A stretch of 64,000 nucleotides of DNA from Parazoarcus communis SWub3 = DSM 12120 (GCF_003226565.1 NZ_QKOE01000007.1:153903-217902); one strand, 5' to 3'. Positions 27,487-35,802 are shown, numbered from the stretch's first letter. Numbers and translations: made by a program. The notes: generated from the sequence alone by a model not told the origin.

Positions 27487-28934
27487 GGCTCTATGCCGTT
27501 TCCAGTGGAAATTGACAGATCAACAAACATGACGGTAGCGCCCGTAGTCGCGGGCGACGGCTGGCACCAAGGGGTTCTGCGGTAGATGCTCGAGCTTGGA
27601 CATGCGCAGATAGGCAATCGCGATGAAATTCTCGGGGTCACGGAAGCCTCGGGCGGCGGCTTTCGCTTTCTGCAGCAGGCCGTTCATCGCCTCGACGTAG
27701 GCATTGCTGCGCCCATCGAGCATGCCTCGCACCACGCCACGGAGGTGCCCTTTGAGCGTGGTCGCCAGGCGCTTGAACGGTTCGAGTCGCGAGCGCCGCG
27801 CCCAACTCATCCACTTCTTCAGCGCCCCTTGGGCGAGCTCTTCGCTGTTGCTGGCTCGCGCCTCGCTGTAGACGAGCCGCAGGGCCTGCGTGAGTCGCCA
27901 GGCGCGTGCGCTCTTCAGGTTCGAGCGCTGCAGCCAGTGCATCGCCTCGAACTGCGCGCGGGTCCAACTCGCCGAGTCCTTGCGCATGCCCCACAGCAAC
28001 TCGCGAAGGGTCTTCTTGCTCTGTGCGCCGACCGCTTCACGCACTGCTGCGGCCGAGCTGCGCATCTCTTCGCGGCGCACCTCATCCATGGCCGTGTTGG
28101 CCAGCGCAATAACGTGAAAGCGGTCGTAGCTGATCTGGGCATTGGGCAGCGACTGACTGATCCCCTTGGCGTAGGCCGCGCTCATGTCGATGTAGGCGTG
28201 TTCGATCATGGCCGGATCACCCCCGTGCGCCCGCATGTCGTCGGCGAAGGCTGCCAAGGTTTGATGGTCACGGCCCGGGCAGGCGAACAGCAAACGCTTG
28301 GCCGCCAGGTCATGCACGACCGTGATGTACTGGTGCCCGCGCTTGACGCTGGTCTCGTCGATGCCGACGTGGCGCACGCCCGACATGTCGTCCTTGGCGC
28401 GCGCCACCTCGACATAGTGCCGAACTCGCCGCCACAAGCGCTTGGCCGCTACCCGCATGTGATTGGCGGCCTGGCGCACCGGAAGCTCCCGGCACAGCGA
28501 CAAGCCCAGCGCCTCGAACAACAAGGTAAAGCCGCTGCCCTCGCGCGCCCACGGCACCGGCAACTGCGTGGTCTTGCCGCATCCCGAGCACTGCACCCGC
28601 GGCACCTCGGCATGCAACCAGGCCTCGAACTGGAAAAAATCAAGGTGGCGCCAGCTCCGACGCACGCGGTCATGGATCACCTGATGCTCGACCCCGCATG
28701 CCGGGCAGGTCGCACGCTTGCCGGTGTGCTCGACCTCGAAGTCGATCCGGCGCTTGCCCGTGTTGAGTTCAACCTTGGCGACGTGCCACGGCGGCTGCAG
28801 GCCAAGTGCAGTGGTGAAGAGGGTTTCGATCTGGTTGCTCATGGGGGGCGAGGTAGGTGTCAGTGTCAGGCGGTTGTACCACCGATCGTCATGTTTGTTG
28901 ATCTGTCAATTTCCACTGGAAACGGCATAGAGCC
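27487..28934. mobile_element. Complete ISL3-family insertion sequence
   Basis: 1448 bp. Perfect 48-bp terminal inverted repeats lie at 27487-27534 and 28887-28934 (outer end GGCTCTATGCC). An 8-bp target duplication TCGCGAAG is present at 27479-27486 and 28935-28942. One transposase fills the element. Intact ends and identical duplications indicate a recent insertion, placed between the WGEL gene and its attC. Confidence 0.95.
27520..28842 (-). CDS. tnpA: ISL3-family transposase
   Basis: 440 residues. The N-terminal zinc-binding region (CPACGVEHQVIHDR, later VQCSGCGKT) is followed by a helix-turn-helix region and a DDE catalytic core: the first Asp lies in HVGIDETSVKRGHQYITV, then YIDMSAAYAKG and a late acidic residue near SNAYVEAMNGLLQKAK. 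The length is normal for ISL3 transposases and the frame is intact. The stop codon lies inside the left inverted repeat. Confidence 0.93.
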   Translation of the reverse strand: MSNQIETLFTTALGLQPPWHVAKVELNTGKRRIDFEVEHTGKRATCPACGVEHQVIHDRVRRSWRHLDFFQFEAWLHAEVPRVQCSGCGKTTQLPVPWAREGSGFTLLFEALGLSLCRELPVRQAANHMRVAAKRLWRRVRHYVEVARAKDDMSGVRHVGIDETSVKRGHQYITVVHDLAAKRLLFACPGRDHQTLAAFADDMRAHGGDPAMIEHAYIDMSAAYAKGISQSLPNAQISYDRFHVIALANTAMDEVRREEMRSSAAAVREAVGAQSKKTLRELLWGMRKDSASWTRAQFEAMHWLQRSNLKSARAWRLTQALRLVYSEARASNSEELAQGALKKWMSWARRSRLEPFKRLATTLKGHLRGVVRGMLDGRSNAYVEAMNGLLQKAKAAARGFRDPENFIAIAYLRMSKLEHLPQNPLVPAVARDYGRYRHVC

Positions 28935-28945
28935 TCGCGAAGTCT

Positions 28946-29022
28946 CGCATAACAATGCGCTCAAATCGCTCACTTCGTTCGCTGGGACCGCGTTCCGCGG
29001 CCCCTTGGCTTAATCGTTATGT
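28946..29022 (+). repeat. attC site of the WGEL cassette
   Basis: Begins CGCATAAC and ends GTTATG. The central stem is GGGACCGCG...CGCGGCCCC. Its CGCATAA end is the exact complement of the first bases of the WGEL cassette (TTATGCG at 27206), as required when a cassette carries its own attC. Confidence 0.82.
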
Positions 29023-29039
29023 GTTCAAGGCATAAATAA

Positions 29040-30200
29040 ATGAATATTAAAGCATCTCCAGATCAAGAGCGGCTTATCCGGGAATTTCAAGAGATATTGG
29101 GAGTCGAATGGGTAAATAAACAGCTAGAAAGGTTCTATAAGGAAAGAGATAAATCCAAAAAGTATAATGATCGCGGAAAGGAATTTGGAACTATTATTTC
29201 TCTTCTTGGGAACGTCATTCCGACTCTTGGTTCTGACAAAACCGATGAATGGAGTCTTCTTAGACTCTGTTATATCGCCAACAATGTTACCAGCGCTTCG
29301 AATGCATTTTGCAATGGCGTAGATGAGAAAATTGAAAAGCTAAAGACACTAGACACTACTCAAGAAAATAGTACATTATATGAATTTGTATCAGCTTCAA
29401 TTTTACTCTCTCTGGGGCATAAAGTAGATTTTATTGCTGAGGTAAAAGGGGAGAAGCGGCCTGATCTATTGGTAGATGGATGTGTAGAAGTCGAATGCAA
29501 GCAACGAGGTAAGACGCAAGTAGAACTAATACAAGATGCAGTCTGGAACCAACTTTACCCTCAGGTGCAGAAAATATTTCATCGGAAAAAGCAATCCGCA
29601 ATGATAGAGGTTTTTTCTGATAAAGAGCTGGTAAATAATACAGACATTAAAAAAATTGTAGGCTTTCTCAAAAAGGTTGAGCCAGGAAAATTGATTAGAG
29701 AAGAAATTGATTCCGTCCATGTTGTCGTAAGCCCTATAGATGTTATTGACAGTCCATATGGAATACAAGCCGACACGCCAGATCCTCAGTTTCCGTCAGC
29801 TTTTCATAGAGTAGAAATGTTATTTCATAAGGGGCCAAGCGGAGTAACGCCAAACTCAGGATTCTTTCTTGAGTGCCTATTCGGGGGGAGCACCTTGAGA
29901 GGAAGAGAGGAAGGCATTAAGGATAGACTGAGAAGCGCCAAAAAGCAGGTCAGCGGTTCTAACCCAGCTATAGTTTTTATAGATCTGCGGCTTAAGATTA
30001 ATCGCAGAAATTCGATTGATTTATCTCCTGCGGTTAATGCTATAGATAATTGGATGAAACAAAATACTTCACTGGCCGCAGTTATACTTACTACTCCTAT
30101 AGAAACCAAGACGAATGAAGGCAATACCGTGGGACATCACATAATTAGTCGTCTACATGACTCGCCTAAAGTAAGATTGCCAAGTGATTTTAGACTATAA
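29040..30200 (+). CDS. Cassette-encoded PD-(D/E)xK-like protein
   Basis: 386 residues, clearly AT-rich compared with the surrounding DNA. In the middle, EKRPDLLVDGCVEVECKQRG fits the PD-(D/E)xK nuclease core (PD, then ExK on the next strand), preceded by a helix with SASILLSLGHKVDF as in that fold. The N-terminal ~120 residues are helical and charged; the C-terminal part (IVFIDLRL...) looks like a second alpha/beta region. No close family is recognised. It is the single gene of an integron cassette starting at 29017, so nuclease or defence roles are plausible but inferred. Confidence 0.6.
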   Translation: MNIKASPDQERLIREFQEILGVEWVNKQLERFYKERDKSKKYNDRGKEFGTIISLLGNVIPTLGSDKTDEWSLLRLCYIANNVTSASNAFCNGVDEKIEKLKTLDTTQENSTLYEFVSASILLSLGHKVDFIAEVKGEKRPDLLVDGCVEVECKQRGKTQVELIQDAVWNQLYPQVQKIFHRKKQSAMIEVFSDKELVNNTDIKKIVGFLKKVEPGKLIREEIDSVHVVVSPIDVIDSPYGIQADTPDPQFPSAFHRVEMLFHKGPSGVTPNSGFFLECLFGGSTLRGREEGIKDRLRSAKKQVSGSNPAIVFIDLRLKINRRNSIDLSPAVNAIDNWMKQNTSLAAVILTTPIETKTNEGNTVGHHIISRLHDSPKVRLPSDFRL

Positions 30201-30223
30201 CAATTTTGAAGCAGCAAGAGAGT

Positions 30224-30338
30224 CACATAACAAAGCGGTCAAAATGGACACAATAGTCTCCGCATCAATGGCGCATGACTTCGCCATTTTATGTGCCATT
30301 GATGCTGTCCTATTACGCCATTTACCACGATGTTGAAC
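30224..30338 (+). repeat. attC site of the PD-(D/E)xK cassette
   Basis: Begins CACATAAC, the complement of this cassette's own first bases (GTTATGTG at 29016), and ends GTTGAAC. Inner arms CGGTCAAAATGG/CCATTTACCACG and a strong stem ATCAATGGC/GCCATTGAT give a 115-bp imperfect hairpin. Confidence 0.85.
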
Positions 30339-30627
30339 GACAGCTTCCCTCAAAGCTGGACGGCCGCAACGGGCCGGTGGCTTTCGGAGCGCTTCCGCCG
30401 CCTGATGGTCAGCCCTGGCTGATCAGCCGAAGTCGGCCCTTCGGCAGCTTGTGGCGTGGAACTAACGCTTGAATGGCTATGGTTGTGAGAACCTGACCGG
30501 CAGCCTCTGACCGGATCGAGCCAAGGCATGGTTCAAACTGGCCACCGCAATCCGGTCACCCACGAGATCCGCCAAGGGAAATCCTGGCCGGATTTCCAAC
30601 AGCCGGTTGATGGCCGGTCGAGGCCAT
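30339..30627. other. Non-coding stretch after the cassette array
   Basis: I see no supported gene, attC or repeat between the last attC and the end of the primase-helicase gene. Confidence 0.5.
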
Positions 30628-33408
30628 TCAGCGCCGCTCAAGGTTCGGCGTCGCATACAGCCCCAAGCGCTCCATCCGCTGCACGCTCAGCGCCGTCAGG
30701 TGAGGCGTCCGCCTTCCCCGTATCGTCCGCTCGACGTCCTCACGCACCACCACACCGCTACCCTCAAGCTGGCTCTTGAAGACCCGTGCCGTCTTTACCG
30801 GCAGGGCGTCGAACTTGTTTCGCAGGTGCAGCGCGTTCGACAGGTGGTCCATGACATGGGCCGGGCGCAGCATCAGGGCGATGTGGTTGTTGCCGTCATC
30901 GTCCTTGATCTCATCCCAGCAGTACGGATGGTTGAACTGGTGAGATTCGATCTCGGACAGCAGGATCTCCATGATCCACACCCAGGGCAGACGGCGGCCG
31001 TCGGTTTCGCTGAGGTGGCCGTTCATCTCGCCGACCAGGTCGCCCACGAAGCCCCCTTGGCCAACCTCGATGCCTGCGAACTCGCACACCAGATCCCACG
31101 TCGTCAGGATGGCCGCGTAGTTCTCGATCATACGGCTGGCCGTGGCGTCCTTTGGGTCGGCGCGGCTCTGCTCCTTGCAGTCTTCGATGCGCTGAGCGTG
31201 CATGGTGCGGATGCGCTCCGGCTCGCTCTTCTCGATGAACTGCAGCCATTGCCAGACCGGAAACTGGGGCAGGTCGCGCGGCAGCTTGGGGCCTTGCTTC
31301 TCCACGGTAAGGGTGGTGGTGCAGATCTTCGATTGCAGTGAGGTGACGTCGACCTCCTCGCCGGCCAGCAGCACCGGTGCGCACATGAGGTAGGGTGTGA
31401 GGGCGGCACCGACACGGGTGAACTCGAACCGGTAGGTGCTTTGCAACAGGGCATCCGCCTCCGAGAGCACCACTTTCGATTGCTTGCTCAGTTCGTCCCA
31501 GCCCACCGGATGGCTGGTGTAGCTCACTGAGGCGCGGCGGCGGTGGTCCGTTTTCAGCATCTGGCCGGACAGCATCTGAAAGCCCAGTGTGGTCTGCATG
31601 GCCTCGGTCAACAGGGACTTTCCCGCGCCTTTGTTCGCCTGCATCTGGAAGTGAGGGTAAAAGCCGATGACGCACTTCAAATGTGCGCCCAGCGCCCACA
31701 CAAGGGCGATCAGTGCCGCGTTCTGTTTGAAGGTTGCCTGGTAGGCGTCGATGACCTCTCGCGCGGCATCTGCCGTCCCTCTTGGAAACACCATGTTGTG
31801 GTAGAGGCACTGCTTTGCCGGCTCCTGGAAGTAGCAGTCGCGCCCCTCGAGCGCCGCCAGCTCGCCACCGCGCCAGGCCAGGCCGATGAAGTTGACCGCA
31901 TCGCGCGCGCCGATGTCGGCGGTGCGCTCGAGCACGTTGATCATGCGCTGATACTGCTGCGGGTTGAAGATGGCGCCAAAGATCGAACGGTGTAGCTCGA
32001 GGCTGTAGAGGGTCTGGTCGGTCACCACACGGCGCACAAGGGTCGGACCATGTCGGGGCGTCTGCGCACTGATGCCGAACACGGTCTCGGCCTGCGTGTC
32101 CGTCGATCCGTTGATGGTGGCGATGTGGCCTTGTACCCGCAGGCGAGACAGGCTTGCGACCCGAAACGAGCACACATCGCCCAAGGTCTCGTGGCGCCGT
32201 CCGTCATCGTCCTTGAAGTCGACCACGTACTGGGTGAAGTCCTCGCGGGTGCGAAAGCGCCAGTACACCTTGAAGTCGTGCTCGGGCAGGAACACGCGCC
32301 GGCGCCCGTCCAGCGAACCCGGTTCGCCTCCGCCAGGCATGCCAGGAATCAACCAGCCGTCGAGTTTGCGCAGTCGCGTCCATAAGTCATCTACGCCTTG
32401 AGCCTTCAGCACGTCGTTGATGTCCTCGCCATCCTCCCAGTCCTGCATGTCGACAAGCATGGCCGCGATATCGGCCGCGGTGAGGCGGTCCAGCAGCTTC
32501 CATGCGGCTTCAAGGCCGGGACGCTTGCGGGTGCGCTCGTTGATCGGGTCTGCGTGATCGAGCGCGATGATGATGCGCTTGCCTTTCAGGAAGGCAATGT
32601 CGAGCTTCTCCGCGTTACCGGTGCCGCGCAGTGCCAGCACGGCCGTCCCTGCGGGCAGGGGGCAGCACTCCACCGACAGCGCATTGACGGGGCTTTCGAC
32701 CACATACACGGTGTGCGCCTTGGCCAGTCGGTTGAGGTCGCTCGTCCACGCATGGCCTTCCTTGATGCCCTGGCACTGTGTCTTGACGTTGCCGTTGAGC
32801 GCGGGGTCAGCATAGCGAAGGTCGACCGCAACAATCGTCCGATCGGCAATCGAGCGCACCACAAACACCGCACCCGGCCCACCGTGACCCGGCGTGCCTG
32901 GTGGCACCTTGTTACTGAGCCAGTGACTCCAACCCAGTGCCCGAGACCGAATCGCAGCGCGAGAAACCTCCTCGGCAATGCCGCGGCCGGCAAGGTAGGC
33001 GATGACCGGTTCCGGGTCGAGCAGTGCGCGGTCGGCAATGAACTGCGGGACGCTCTTCTTGACCGGCTCACCGGTGCCGGTAGCGGCAGCGGCCGGCACC
33101 GCAATGCCGTACCACTCGGCGAGCAGGCGCGCCGCTCCGGCAGCACTGCCGATCTCCGGCCGCACGTACAGCACCAGATCGATGCAGCTGCCGCGGGCAT
33201 CGCCCGAATGATCCTTCCATCCCCAGCTGCCGTCGCGCTGAAAGATCGAGAGGGAAGGGTTCTTGTCCGGATGGAGGGGGCTGCGGTAGTTGCCCTTGGC
33301 GCCCTTGCGCTCGAGCCCCAGCCGTTCTGCCAGATCGTGAAGGTCGACGGCCTCCTTCACTCGATCGAACAGGTCCGGGCTGGCCGCCTTCGGTAGCGCG
33401 GCCGTCAT
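30628..33408 (-). CDS. Primase-helicase replication protein (P4 alpha-like role)
   Basis: 926 residues. The N-terminal ~95 residues resemble a CHC2-type primase zinc region in spacing (YRSPLHPDKNPSLSIF, WKDHSGDARGSCIDLV), but most Cys ligands are absent. A Toprim-like domain follows (~225-320; VYVVESPVNALS, IIIALDHAD). The C-terminal half holds an ATPase with Walker A ANKGAGKSLLTEAMQ at ~590. It should initiate and unwind the element's own replication. The ATG at 33408 overlaps the upstream stop (TGATG) and has GGAGG at the right distance. It is the last gene of the minus-strand operon, as alpha is in P4. Confidence 0.85.
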   Translation of the reverse strand: MTAALPKAASPDLFDRVKEAVDLHDLAERLGLERKGAKGNYRSPLHPDKNPSLSIFQRDGSWGWKDHSGDARGSCIDLVLYVRPEIGSAAGAARLLAEWYGIAVPAAAATGTGEPVKKSVPQFIADRALLDPEPVIAYLAGRGIAEEVSRAAIRSRALGWSHWLSNKVPPGTPGHGGPGAVFVVRSIADRTIVAVDLRYADPALNGNVKTQCQGIKEGHAWTSDLNRLAKAHTVYVVESPVNALSVECCPLPAGTAVLALRGTGNAEKLDIAFLKGKRIIIALDHADPINERTRKRPGLEAAWKLLDRLTAADIAAMLVDMQDWEDGEDINDVLKAQGVDDLWTRLRKLDGWLIPGMPGGGEPGSLDGRRRVFLPEHDFKVYWRFRTREDFTQYVVDFKDDDGRRHETLGDVCSFRVASLSRLRVQGHIATINGSTDTQAETVFGISAQTPRHGPTLVRRVVTDQTLYSLELHRSIFGAIFNPQQYQRMINVLERTADIGARDAVNFIGLAWRGGELAALEGRDCYFQEPAKQCLYHNMVFPRGTADAAREVIDAYQATFKQNAALIALVWALGAHLKCVIGFYPHFQMQANKGAGKSLLTEAMQTTLGFQMLSGQMLKTDHRRRASVSYTSHPVGWDELSKQSKVVLSEADALLQSTYRFEFTRVGAALTPYLMCAPVLLAGEEVDVTSLQSKICTTTLTVEKQGPKLPRDLPQFPVWQWLQFIEKSEPERIRTMHAQRIEDCKEQSRADPKDATASRMIENYAAILTTWDLVCEFAGIEVGQGGFVGDLVGEMNGHLSETDGRRLPWVWIMEILLSEIESHQFNHPYCWDEIKDDDGNNHIALMLRPAHVMDHLSNALHLRNKFDALPVKTARVFKSQLEGSGVVVREDVERTIRGRRTPHLTALSVQRMERLGLYATPNLERR

Positions 33409-33863
33409 CACCATTCCTCCGAGTAGGGGCAAAACTGCGGCGGCGAGGTCCGGGCCTGCTTGAGCGCCTGCTCGGTCTGATAGCGCAGGTCGTTGAGGAG
33501 CCCGCGGCGCAAATGCCGGGCGAAGCGTTTGCCCGTCTTGCTGCCCATCAGTCGGTGTGTTTCCTCAAAGGCCGGCAGCAGTACGTCGACGAAACCACGT
33601 GCATAGGTCCAGCTTGGGTCTGGGCCGCGATCGGGCGGCCATGGCGTGTCGTCGGCGTTCACCATGGCGAATGCCGCCAGCACCTGCATCGCCAACTGCT
33701 GACCGGACTTGTAGGCCGATTCGTGGCGTCCGAGCAGGCTCCCTTCTGGAAAGCGCTTTGCTGCGGCTTCAGCGCATCGCGATAGATCTGAACGTGGCCG
33801 GCGACGGGTACGGTCAGCAGGATGAAGGCCCTTGGCGCCGGGCGTCGGGGTAGGGGTTCTCAT
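33408..33863 (-). CDS. Hypothetical protein of the satellite replication operon
   Basis: 151 residues with a basic, Pro-rich start (MRTPTPTPGAKGLHP) and a helical body (GRHESAYKSGQQLAMQVLAAFA; later KRFARHLRRGLLNDLRYQTEQ). It is not recognised as a known family. It is coupled to the primase-helicase by a TGATG overlap and has GGAGGG just upstream of its ATG. A replication accessory or DNA-binding role is possible from position only. Confidence 0.65.
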   Translation of the reverse strand: MRTPTPTPGAKGLHPADRTRRRPRSDLSRCAEAAAKRFPEGSLLGRHESAYKSGQQLAMQVLAAFAMVNADDTPWPPDRGPDPSWTYARGFVDVLLPAFEETHRLMGSKTGKRFARHLRRGLLNDLRYQTEQALKQARTSPPQFCPYSEEW

Positions 33864-33872
33864 GTTCCCTCC

Positions 33873-34130
33873 TCAGATCAACGCGCCAAGTTCTGCGAGG
33901 TGGCGGTTTGCACGTTCAACCTGGGCCTCGAGCAGGCATTTCAGATAGTCGGCGCGAATCTGCCGGCACTCCAACTCGTTGAGCATGACCACCATGCATT
34001 CGAGTGCAGACAGCACTTCGATGAAGCTGCCGTGGACGTGATCGAGCGTCGGCGTGCCGCGATGGTGCATGTGATCAAAGTCGGGAAGAACGCGCAGATG
34101 ATTGATGGTGTCGGTGGTGTCGCGGTTCAT
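33873..34130 (-). CDS. Small helical hypothetical protein
   Basis: 85 residues (MNRDTTDTINHLRVLPDFD). A central helix, SFIEVLSALECMVVMLNELECRQ, and a C-terminal helix dominate. The ATG overlaps the stop of the preceding gene (ATGA) and is preceded by GGAGA. Unknown function; position and coupling place it in the replication operon. Confidence 0.65.
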   Translation of the reverse strand: MNRDTTDTINHLRVLPDFDHMHHRGTPTLDHVHGSFIEVLSALECMVVMLNELECRQIRADYLKCLLEAQVERANRHLAELGALI

Positions 34131-34483
34131 TGCATGGTCTCCGGTTCGTCGTCCTGTGTGGCATCCCACTTCTCGAGCGTGGCCGCAAATGCGACCAACG
34201 CATGCGCCGCATCAGCGCCTCGCTGACCGGAAGCGATGGAGAACAGAAAATCACCGATATGCGTTTGGAGTGCGTCCTGTTTCTCGAGTAGCGCGGTAAC
34301 GGCTTGGCACAGCGCATCGATTGAGGTTTCGGGCGCGGCTCCCGGAAAACGAGCGGCCATCCCTTCAATGAACTGGAGCAGGTCTGCGGATACCAACAAG
34401 TCGGCTGCGCCCTTGCGCAGCACGCTCTTCAGGTGAGCCACTCGAGCGGTGGCGTGGTCGGTGTGTTTGGCGTTGTGAGGCAT
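34127..34483 (-). CDS. Small helical hypothetical protein
   Basis: 118 residues (MPHNAKHTDHATARVAHL), predicted mainly alpha-helical, with ALCQAVTALLEKQDALQTHI in the middle. AGGAGG lies about 8 bp before the ATG. Its 3' end overlaps the next gene's start by 4 bp. No family is recognised. Confidence 0.65.
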   Translation of the reverse strand: MPHNAKHTDHATARVAHLKSVLRKGAADLLVSADLLQFIEGMAARFPGAAPETSIDALCQAVTALLEKQDALQTHIGDFLFSIASGQRGADAAHALVAFAATLEKWDATQDDEPETMQ

Positions 34484-34527
34484 TCACTCACCCTCCTGTA
34501 AGTTCGGCGCGGAGCGGGTTGGCGTGT

Positions 34528-34845
34528 TCATCCTTCGATCCTCCCCACCAGGGGGGCACGTATGGCCATGCCGAACAGCTGACTGATGATTGAAAGCTGG
34601 AGGTGATCATTTCGCGCCAGGTGGCCGGCGATGTGCGCATGCCACTGCCCGTCTTTATCGACAACTACAACGAGTGCGCCTTCGGCGTCGCCAACCAGCG
34701 CGCGTTTGTGCAGGGCCGAAAGCAATTCGGCAAGGTCGCGTGAGTCCTGGCTGATGCAGACCGCGTCGGCGGTGTGAAGCTGCAGCACCTTGCCCTTCTG
34801 CAGGGTGCGAACAACCGTGGCGGATGTGGTGTTGCGCGGCTCCAT
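34528..34845 (-). CDS. Hypothetical protein of the satellite operon
   Basis: 105 residues (MEPRNTTSATVVRTLQKGKV). The middle (LLSALHKRALVGDAEGALVVVVDKDGQWHAHIAGHL) looks like an alpha/beta fold. Its ATG overlaps the upstream stop (ATGA). Not recognised; translational coupling supports it as a real gene. Confidence 0.65.
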   Translation of the reverse strand: MEPRNTTSATVVRTLQKGKVLQLHTADAVCISQDSRDLAELLSALHKRALVGDAEGALVVVVDKDGQWHAHIAGHLARNDHLQLSIISQLFGMAIRAPLVGRIEG

Positions 34846-35240
34846 CAGTGTTCTCCCCCGGCGGCGACAAGCGCTGCCTCCAGGGTGGCGAAGCATCCCC
34901 AGTTGGTCGAGCGGTCCCAGGCGCCGCCGTCGAGGCAGCGCACTGTATAGCGCGTGCCGGTGGGCCATGCCGCAAGCCATTGCTTCCGGCCGTCAATCCA
35001 GTGCTGTCGAGCTTCCTCGGCGTACGGGTCGGTGCGACCCGCATAGATGGCGTCGAGCGCTTCCACTGTGTCGGTGACGATGTAGGGGCGGTGCCAGAAC
35101 TTGAGGTGCGAGGCCGGGCGGTCTTCGTTCGGCGTGGCGTCGAAGCCCTCGGGCAGTCGAGGGTTGATCGGCACGCCGTTGATGAACCGTTCTGCAGCGA
35201 TCACGCCGTGAGGCGTGCGAAGGCGGGTGGCGGCTCGCAT
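34845..35240 (-). CDS. Hypothetical protein of the satellite operon
   Basis: 131 residues. I start it at MRAATRLRTPHGVIAAERF (ATG 35240), because that codon follows the preceding small ORF's TGA at 2 bp spacing; the longer upstream reading frame runs through the leader-RNA region. It has a Trp/Tyr-rich C-terminal half (GTRYTVRCLDGGAWDRSTNW). No family is recognised. Confidence 0.6.
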   Translation of the reverse strand: MRAATRLRTPHGVIAAERFINGVPINPRLPEGFDATPNEDRPASHLKFWHRPYIVTDTVEALDAIYAGRTDPYAEEARQHWIDGRKQWLAAWPTGTRYTVRCLDGGAWDRSTNWGCFATLEAALVAAGGEH

Positions 35241-35242
35241 GG

Positions 35243-35368
35243 TCACGCCCTCCCGCCAAAGATCAGACGGTAAGCGAGCACCGGGCCGGCGAAGCGGCGC
35301 AGGGTGCGGTAGCGGGCGAAGCGGGAAAAAAGGGTGCGGGCGTGCGTGCCCGATGCGGCTATGCGCAT
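35243..35368 (-). CDS. Short basic peptide, first ORF after the leader RNA
   Basis: 41 residues, beginning MRIAASGTHARTLFSRFARY and ending LAYRLIFGGRA. It is Arg-rich with a hydrophobic C-terminal stretch. AGGAG stands about 9 bp before the ATG, and the stop is 2 bp from the next ATG. In phage P4 a small protein (kil) follows the immunity region in the same place; that comparison is positional only. Confidence 0.5.
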   Translation of the reverse strand: MRIAASGTHARTLFSRFARYRTLRRFAGPVLAYRLIFGGRA

Positions 35369-35379
35369 GGCTTGCTACT

Positions 35380-35583
35380 CCTATGTCTGCGGTATGAACC
35401 CCGCTCCCCGCTGCTAAACGGGGGGCAGGCGCGTGCGGGGTTAGCAGACCGGGACATAGGAACCGGCGAGCCTTGCGGCTCCCCCACACGGCCCGCCATT
35501 GATCAGGCGTAGCAGTGCGTGTCGGACAAAAAAAATCCGCCAGGGCGGCGGAACATCCGCCTATGTCGTTCGGGCTGCTAAAC
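35380..35583 (-). ncRNA. P4 CI-RNA-like immunity region: three complementary modules
   Basis: Read on the minus strand: module A at 35583-35560 (GTTTAGCAG, 7 nt, GACATAGG), module B at 35460-35441 (CCTATGTC, 5 nt, CTGCTAA) and module C at 35419-35380 (GTTTAGCAG ... GACATAGG). B is complementary to both A and C. In phage P4 the CI RNA carries seqB, which pairs with flanking seqA and seqC in the leader to cause premature termination; the order here is the same. An intrinsic terminator follows module A. Exact RNA ends are not known. Confidence 0.65.
35528..35552 (-). terminator. Intrinsic terminator inside the leader
   Basis: On the minus strand, TCCGCC-GCCCT-GGCGGA (35552-35536) is followed by eight T residues. 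It lies between module A and module B of the leader, where premature termination would shut off the downstream operon. Confidence 0.8.
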
Positions 35584-35612
35584 CCGGTCGCCTTTGTTTC
35601 AGCGACGGGTGG

Positions 35613-35642
35613 AGCATAGGCGGAATTGGCCGCCTTGTGCAA
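35613..35642 (-). promoter_or_regulatory. Candidate promoter for the leader RNA and replication operon
   Basis: Minus strand: TTGCAC (35642-35637), 18-bp spacer, TATGCT (35618-35613). It sits about 30 bp before module A. Confidence 0.45.
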
Positions 35643-35802
35643 GTGTGAGTTGAGATTTTTGTAGGGACGGACGGCAGGGTGTGCGGCGGGTACCCGCGTC
35701 CACGGCGCTTCGCTGTTGTTCATCATTTTCTTGCGACACGTGGTGGTATTCGGTGGCTGGCTTGGGGCAGGGGCTTGCCATGCCTGGCGCCTGGTAGAGG
35801 CA

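Noticed and set aside
27586..29013. A 475-codon plus-strand frame across the ISL3 element
   Set aside because: It is antisense to an intact transposase, crosses the inverted repeat and enters attC; no recognisable motif.
30911..32173. 420-codon frame within the primase-helicase gene, same strand, other frame
   Set aside because: Arg/Pro/Gly-rich shadow of a gene that has Walker A and Toprim motifs.
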